This document shows, piece after piece, positions 51,802 through 55,949 of a stretch of 55,949 nucleotides of DNA. A program made the position numbers and the translations under genes. This DNA comes from Archaeoglobus sp. JdFR-24 (GTDB lineage Archaea > Halobacteriota > Archaeoglobi > Archaeoglobales > Archaeoglobaceae), in contig MTML01000025.1 in NCBI GenBank assembly GCA_002011215.1, positions 1-55,949 on the forward strand. The letters are read 5' to 3'. Each line of letters starts with the position of its first letter. Position 1 is the first letter of the stretch. The notes under the pieces are model-generated. The model searched no databases, had not been told where the DNA came from, and saw nothing but the letters and a program-made list of their open reading frames with translations.

Positions 51802-52278
51802 ATGGTTGTCAACGTGAAGAGGATAATTGAGACTTTAGGGGATGATTTTACAGTTATTAACGCTGAGGGGCACGTACTTGGAAGGTTGTCGAGCATAATT
51901 GCAAAAAGATTGATAAATGGGGAGAAAATCGTTATTGTAAATGCTGAAAAGGCTATTATTACAGGCGAAAGAAACATGATTTTCAGGAGGTATAAAGAAA
52001 AGTACATGAGAGGCAGCCAGGAGAAAGGGCCTTACTTCCCACGACATCCTGAGAGGATTTTTAAAAGAACTGTTAGAGGTATGATACCATGGAGAAACAG
52101 AAGAGGAAGGGATGCTTTCAGAAATCTGAAGGTTTTCATGGGCGTTCCAAAAGAGCTTGAAGGAAAAGGAGAGGTAGTGGAGGATGCTTTGCTTGAAAAA
52201 GTTTCCAAATCAGAAAAATATGTGACGGTTGGTGATGTTAGTAGGTTCCTTGGATACAGATTTGAGGTGGAAGCATGA
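51802..52278 (+). CDS. rpl13: Ribosomal protein L13
   Basis: The 158-residue protein has the L13 core: [37 protein letters not shown] and the archaeal [36 protein letters not shown]. It binds 23S rRNA early in assembly. GGTGAG precedes the ATG by 6 bp. The stop overlaps the S9 start by 4 bp (ATGA). Confidence 0.97.
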   Translation: MVVNVKRIIETLGDDFTVINAEGHVLGRLSSIIAKRLINGEKIVIVNAEKAIITGERNMIFRRYKEKYMRGSQEKGPYFPRHPERIFKRTVRGMIPWRNRRGRDAFRNLKVFMGVPKELEGKGEVVEDALLEKVSKSEKYVTVGDVSRFLGYRFEVEA

Positions 52279-52673
52279 AGATAATTTTAACAAGCGGTAA
52301 AAGAAAGAGTGCGGTTGCAAGAGCTACTATCAGACCGGGAAAAGGTAGAGTCAGGATAAATAAAATCCCTGTTGAGCTAATTGAACCGGAAATTGCCAGG
52401 ATTATGATAATTGAGCCGTTAATCATGGCAAAAGGGCTCTCTGAGAAGGTTGATATTGATGTCAACACTAATGGTGGAGGCTTCATGAGTCAGGCAGAGG
52501 CTGCAAGAACTGCCATCGCAAGAGCCCTCATTGAGTGGAGTGGTGATGAGGAGCTGAAAAGGATCTACCTCAATTACGATAGAACCCTGCTCGTTAATGA
52601 TATAAGAAGGAAAGAACCAAAGAAGCAGATGGGAAGAGGAGCAAGGAAAAGAAGACAGACTTCCTACAGGTAA
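52275..52673 (+). CDS. rps9: Ribosomal protein S9
   Basis: The 132-residue protein starts [22 protein letters not shown] and has the S9 fold with [24 protein letters not shown] and the basic C-terminal tail ending KRRQTSYR, which reaches the P-site tRNA. It overlaps L13 by 4 bp and is followed by rpoN after 20 bp. Confidence 0.97.
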   Translation: MKIILTSGKRKSAVARATIRPGKGRVRINKIPVELIEPEIARIMIIEPLIMAKGLSEKVDIDVNTNGGGFMSQAEAARTAIARALIEWSGDEELKRIYLNYDRTLLVNDIRRKEPKKQMGRGARKRRQTSYR

Positions 52674-52693
52674 AAAATTAACAAGGTGTATTT

Positions 52694-52894
52694 ATGTTCC
52701 CTGTCAGATGTTTTACATGCGGAAATGTGATTGCTCACCTCTGGGAAGATTACGTGGATAAACTCAAAGAAGGAAGAACTCAGAAAGAGGCCCTTGATGA
52801 GCTCGGACTGGAGAGATACTGCTGTAGAAGAATGTTTCTCACATATAAGTCTGTAATTAAAGAGCTGGCGAGCTTTAAGGGGGCCGTGGGGTAG
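52694..52894 (+). CDS. rpoN: DNA-directed RNA polymerase subunit N (Rpb10)
   Basis: The 66-residue protein has the zinc-binding atypical zipper of Rpb10: RCFTCGNVIAHLW with Cys-x-x-Cys and ERYCCRRMFLTY with two adjacent Cys. It helps join RpoD and RpoL to the large subunits. An AAGGTG sits upstream. The last codons, GGG GCC GTG GGG and the stop TAG, are the 5' strand of the tRNA-Pro gene (overlap 52880-52894). The residues FKGAVG beyond the conserved end are therefore dictated by the tRNA. Confidence 0.96.
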   Translation: MFPVRCFTCGNVIAHLWEDYVDKLKEGRTQKEALDELGLERYCCRRMFLTYKSVIKELASFKGAVG

Positions 52895-52953
52895 CCTGGT
52901 TATCCTGCGGCGTTCGGGACGCCGTTACCCGAGTTCAAATCTCGGCGGCCCCA
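52880..52953 (+). tRNA. tRNA-Pro (anticodon CGG)
   Basis: The 74-nt gene folds as a full cloverleaf. The acceptor stem is GGGGCCG/CGGCCCC, the D-arm has AGCCTGGTT, the anticodon stem is CGGCG/CGCCG around loop TTCGGGA (anticodon CGG, G37), and the T-arm is CCGAG/CTCGG with loop TTCAAAT. The discriminator is A and CCA is not encoded. There is no intron. Its first 15 nt are the end of the rpoN coding sequence; rpoK starts 13 bp after it. RNase P and tRNase Z must release it from a polycistronic transcript unless it has its own promoter. Confidence 0.95.
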
Positions 52954-52966
52954 CTCATTTAAAGGG

Positions 52967-53212
52967 GTGATTGTTACGGCATCAAAATCAAAAAAAGTGA
53001 AATTTCCATTTGAATATACCCGGTTTGAACGGGCAAGAATTATTGGAGCAAGAGCGTTGCAGATTGCCATGGGCGCTCCTGTTCTCATCGAAACTGATAA
53101 AACAGACCCTCTGGAAATTGCAAGAGAAGAGTTCAGTAGGGGGGCAATACCCATCACCGTAAAAAGGAAAAGAAATAATTTTGTATGGCTTGATAAAAAT
53201 GATTTGTTCTGA
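52967..53212 (+). CDS. rpoK: DNA-directed RNA polymerase subunit K (Rpb6)
   Basis: The 81-residue protein has the Rpb6/omega core [55 protein letters not shown]. It stabilises the clamp of RNA polymerase. The likely start is GTG at 52967, within AAAGGGGTG, because no ATG is available; CATTTAAAG lies just before. The N-terminal 15 residues are lysine/serine-rich as in other archaeal RpoK. Confidence 0.93.
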   Translation: MIVTASKSKKVKFPFEYTRFERARIIGARALQIAMGAPVLIETDKTDPLEIAREEFSRGAIPITVKRKRNNFVWLDKNDLF

Positions 53213-53261
53213 GGTGTTTTGAAGTTGCTGAGAGGTATCTTAAATCTGCGAGGTGTCTTAA

Positions 53262-54470
53262 ATGATTGTTGAAGATCTCCTTTATCGAGTCGTTTTCGAT
53301 AGCAGGGGGAGCAAAACCGTTGAATGTGAGGTTTTTTCAGGTGATTTTTACGCCTCATCAAGTGCACCTGCCGGAGCATCAACCGGAAGTGAAGAGGCGA
53401 TTGCAAAAGATCCAGCTTTCCTGAATGAGATTCAAGAGAAGGTTTCAAGAGCACTTGTTGGAATGAGCGTATTCGACCAGGTTTCCATAGATAGAACGCT
53501 CAGAGAAATTGATGGGACAGAGAACTTCTCGGAAATTGGTGGAAATTTTGCAATAACCGCGAGCATAGCCTGTGCAAAACTCGCAAGTCAGATCGTTGGG
53601 CTTCACTTATATCAGTATATTGGAGGTGCCTTTGCTAAAGAACTTCCATACCCACTTGGCAATGTTATAGGTGGTGGTGCCCACGCTGAGGGTTCTACAA
53701 ACATTCAGGAATTTCTCATAATTCCAGTCGGGGCAGAAAACTTTCTTGATGCACAAACAGCCAACACAACAGTTCATAAAAAAATAAAGGAAGAATTTAA
53801 AAGACAGGGTATCTTTGCCGCTAAAGGAGATGAGGGTGCATGGGCAGCCCAAATACCTGATGAGAAGGCCTTTGAGATTATTAAATCTGCAATAGATAAG
53901 GTTGAAGATGAACTTGGGATAAAAATAAGAATGGGTATAGATGTCGCAGCCACGGAGCTATGGGATGGAGAAAAGTACGTTTACAGGGACAGAGAGTTGA
54001 CGACAGATGGTCAGATAGCTTACATGGGAGAGCTTGCAGATAGATACAATCTGCTGTACATTGAGGACCCACTTCACGAGAACGATTTTGAGGGTCTTGC
54101 CGAGCTCACAAGATCTGTCAAATGCATGGTTTGTGGAGACGATATTTTCGTAACAAACATCAACAGAATAAAGAAGGGGCTTGAAGTTGATGCGGCGAAT
54201 ACAGTTTTAATAAAGCCAAACCAGATAGGAACCCTTACTGATACTTTTAAAGCCGTTAAATTGGCAAAGGATAGTGGATATGAAGTCGTTGTATCCCACA
54301 GGAGTGGTGAGACCGAAGACGATGCGATTGCCCACCTCAGTGTTGCCTTCAACGCAACATTAATAAAGACTGGAGTTGTGGGAGGCGAAAGAATAGCAAA
54401 GCTCAATGAGCTGATTAGGATCGAGAGCGAGATAGATTCGCCTTCGATGGTAAAAATAAGAAGACTGTAG
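53262..54470 (+). CDS. eno: Enolase
   Basis: The 402-residue enzyme has the loop SRGSKTVECEV (family SRGNPTVEVEV), APAGASTGSEEA, GGGAHAEGSTNIQEFLIIPVGA with the catalytic His, GDEG (GDEGAWAAQIPDEK), IEDPLHENDFEGL, KPNQIGTLTDTF with the catalytic Lys, and SHRSGETEDD. It converts 2-phosphoglycerate to phosphoenolpyruvate. It is shorter than the usual 420-430 residues, and GDEGAWA departs from the common GDEGG[FY]A, but all catalytic groups are present. GAGGTG lies 6 bp before the ATG and is part of an imperfect direct repeat (GAGGTATCTTAAAT and GAGGTGTCTTAAAT). Confidence 0.96.
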   Translation: MIVEDLLYRVVFDSRGSKTVECEVFSGDFYASSSAPAGASTGSEEAIAKDPAFLNEIQEKVSRALVGMSVFDQVSIDRTLREIDGTENFSEIGGNFAITASIACAKLASQIVGLHLYQYIGGAFAKELPYPLGNVIGGGAHAEGSTNIQEFLIIPVGAENFLDAQTANTTVHKKIKEEFKRQGIFAAKGDEGAWAAQIPDEKAFEIIKSAIDKVEDELGIKIRMGIDVAATELWDGEKYVYRDRELTTDGQIAYMGELADRYNLLYIEDPLHENDFEGLAELTRSVKCMVCGDDIFVTNINRIKKGLEVDAANTVLIKPNQIGTLTDTFKAVKLAKDSGYEVVVSHRSGETEDDAIAHLSVAFNATLIKTGVVGGERIAKLNELIRIESEIDSPSMVKIRRL

Positions 54471-54480
54471 GTGATTCATT

Positions 54481-55113
54481 ATGATTAAAGGGGAGGAAAA
54501 TAGGGAAAGCATGATTAGAGAGGATGAAACTTATGAGTATCTCATTCCAACGGATGAGTACCTTGCAGCAGGAGTGCACATCGGTACACAGGTGAAAAGT
54601 GGAGACATGAGGAGATTTATTTACAAGGTCAGACCTGATGGACTTTACGTGCTCGACATCAGACAGCTTGACGAAAGATTAAAGGCAGCCGGTAAATTTC
54701 TTGCTAAATACGACCCATCAAAAATAATCGTGGTTTCCGCAAGACAGTATGGACAGAAACCTGCAAAGATGTTCGCAAAAATAATCGGAGCTGAAGCAAT
54801 TACAGGGAGATTTGTGCCAGGAACGCTGACAAACCCTGTGCTGAGCGAATATAGAGAGCCAGACGTTATTGTCGTGACCGACCCGGCTATCGATGCTCAG
54901 GCTGTGAAAGAGGCAACAGATGTCAGCATTCCAGTTGTTGCACTGTGCGATTCAAACAACCAAGCAGAGAATGTCGATCTCGTGATCCCAACTAACAACA
55001 AAGGCAGAAAAGCCCTTGCAATTGTGTACTGGATTCTTACAAGAGAAGTGCTCAGAAACAAAGGCATAACTGAGTTTCCCTACAAGGTCGAAGATTTCGA
55101 AGCTGAGCTGTAA
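54481..55113 (+). CDS. rps2: Ribosomal protein S2
   Basis: The 210-residue protein is archaeal/eukaryotic-type S2: [74 protein letters not shown], and [42 protein letters not shown] precedes ATG 54481; the ATG at 54511 has a weaker site. The gene follows enolase by 10 bp. T-rich sequence after the stop likely ends the transcript. Confidence 0.96.
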   Translation: MIKGEENRESMIREDETYEYLIPTDEYLAAGVHIGTQVKSGDMRRFIYKVRPDGLYVLDIRQLDERLKAAGKFLAKYDPSKIIVVSARQYGQKPAKMFAKIIGAEAITGRFVPGTLTNPVLSEYREPDVIVVTDPAIDAQAVKEATDVSIPVVALCDSNNQAENVDLVIPTNNKGRKALAIVYWILTREVLRNKGITEFPYKVEDFEAEL

Positions 55114-55358
55114 GCACTACCCACTCTCAATTTTTAAAGATTGAAGTGGTTTTAATTTATTTTAGTTTTAAGTGAAATTAGTTTTTTACTATGCAAGATC
55201 GTCTGCCACCTTAATTTATTTAATCTGCTCAATTAAAAATCCCTAGCTGTCAGCATTATTTTTCACTCACTTACTCTCCACAATTCTATGCAATTCTCCA
55301 GAATGAGCCAGAACATCTGCACCAAAAGCGACATATATTTTCCGATCAATTAAGATTT
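55114..55358. other. Spacer downstream of rps2 and upstream of the AAA+ gene
   Basis: It contains T-rich runs near 55133-55186, suitable for termination of the rps2 transcript. CATATATTTTCC at 55331-55342 could be the TATA element of the AAA+ gene, some 22 bp from its ATG. I see no RNA gene. Confidence 0.4.
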
Positions 55359-55949
55359 ATGGTAACAAATCCTACAGGAATTTCTAAAGCTCAGATGGAT
55401 TATCTTTTTGAAGATGTTGTTATTACAGAAGCCAGCTCACCGGAATTCATTCTTAATGGAGAAAAGGTTGATATTTGGGATTCCAATCTCAGACAATACC
55501 ATTCCACCAGCATAATCGACTACATAAAAGAGAAACTGCTTGATTATGAAAGACGGGGAATCGATCCTTTCCCTGAAATAATAGGAAAAGAATCTGAAAA
55601 GGAGATGCTCAAGAATGCACTTCTAAGCGGTTCAAACATCCTGTTTAAGGGAAGAAAGGGTTACGGAAAAACTACCTTTTCAAAGAGCATCGCCAAACTT
55701 CTTCCGGAGAGACTTTTAGCCGTTAAGGGGTGTAAGATCAATGATGACCCTGCACATCCAGTTTGTTTCTCATGTAAAAGAGCCCTTCTGGAGGATAAGA
55801 GGGTAGAACTTGAGTGGGTTCCTAAGAAATGGGTAAGGGTTTCAGGTGACCCTATGATGACCACCAGACAGCTTATCGGCGGGTTGAGCATACAGAAAAT
55901 CAGAGAGGGGTTTGACATTGATTCTCCTGAAGTTTTCACCCCTGGAAGA
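55359..55949 (+). CDS. AAA+ ATPase, magnesium-chelatase ChlI-like, partial at window edge
   Basis: The open frame begins ATG 55359 and is still open at the window end (197 codons). After a family-specific N-terminal region (FPEIIGKESEKEMLKNALLSG) is Walker A, FKGRKGYGKTTFSKSIAKLL at about residue 98. Just beyond is a Cys segment, VKGCKINDDPAHPVCFSCKRALL, like that in BchI/ChlI-type ATPases, where it may bind a metal. Such proteins chelate metals into tetrapyrroles or work with VWA partners. The Walker B and later motifs are outside the window. The start looks leaderless. Confidence 0.78.
   Translation, partial: MVTNPTGISKAQMDYLFEDVVITEASSPEFILNGEKVDIWDSNLRQYHSTSIIDYIKEKLLDYERRGIDPFPEIIGKESEKEMLKNALLSGSNILFKGRKGYGKTTFSKSIAKLLPERLLAVKGCKINDDPAHPVCFSCKRALLEDKRVELEWVPKKWVRVSGDPMMTTRQLIGGLSIQKIREGFDIDSPEVFTPGR

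Overview
The window is a stretch of a euryarchaeal chromosome, most probably from the Archaeoglobales (Archaeoglobus or a close relative). The evidence is archaeal-type information-processing genes throughout (L18e, S8e, RNA polymerase subunits N and K, Alba, aIF1, prefoldin beta, NIP7, Brix, KEOPS Pcc1, an RqcH-type NFACT protein) next to genes seen in this order: neelaredoxin-type superoxide reductase, PurP, CopA, thiolase, acyl-CoA dehydrogenase, and the order L18e-L13-S9-RpoN-tRNA-RpoK-enolase-S2. The last order matches what I remember for Archaeoglobus fulgidus; that is memory, not a search. Base composition looks AT-rich by eye, and genes are tightly packed with short overlaps and GGTGA/GGAGG ribosome-binding sites or leaderless starts.

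Layout. 1-950: partial thiolase. 1.1-4.7 kb: tatC, trkA, trkH. 4.8-9.5 kb: an ACT-domain regulator, Sua5, an uncharacterised protein with NIP7, a DUF166 protein and an NrpR-type nitrogen regulator. 9.7-13 kb: glutaryl-CoA dehydrogenase followed by sucC and sucD. 13.4-16.8 kb: AbrB-PhoU regulator, class II lysS, and a four-helix membrane protein with a 15-bp tandem repeat upstream of its promoter. 16.9-21.5 kb: RqcH, a histone-deacetylase-fold enzyme and a HyuA-like ATPase, all on the minus strand. 21.6-27.6 kb: CPA2 antiporter, PRC-barrel protein, an S2P protease with CBS domains overlapping a TraB-family protein, aIF1 and a diadenylate cyclase. 27.7-31.6 kb: Brix, Pcc1, prefoldin beta, a small membrane protein, an FAD dehydrogenase and PurP. 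31.7-34.1 kb: superoxide reductase facing a thioredoxin-reductase/rhodanese fusion and a second rhodanese. 34.3-37.9 kb: S8e with an upstream 28-bp repeat array, a Co/Ni ECF transporter (CbiO, CbiQ, CbiN-like, CbiM) and Alba. 38-44 kb: core-MetE-like protein, MarC, NUDIX, SpoU methyltransferase, AIR-synthase-related protein, MazG-like protein and a TrkA-N/DHH phosphoesterase ending in a 21-bp repeat array. 44.5-50.9 kb: a TRASH-domain copper regulator divergent from copA, followed by a secreted CARDB-like protein and a MacB-type ABC transporter. 51.4-55.1 kb: ribosomal/RNA polymerase/enolase cluster with a tRNA-Pro(CGG). The window ends inside a ChlI-like AAA+ ATPase gene.

Most of the window is ordinary core genome. 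The points that stand out are the rpoN stop codon lying inside the tRNA-Pro gene; a copA-linked secreted-protein/ABC-exporter module; a flavoprotein-rhodanese fusion whose usual catalytic cysteine is serine; a MetE-like protein with a His-x-His zinc motif; several short tandem arrays at gene boundaries; and a GC-rich stem-loop that may be a mobile-element end. I see no CRISPR array, no intact insertion sequence and no rRNA.
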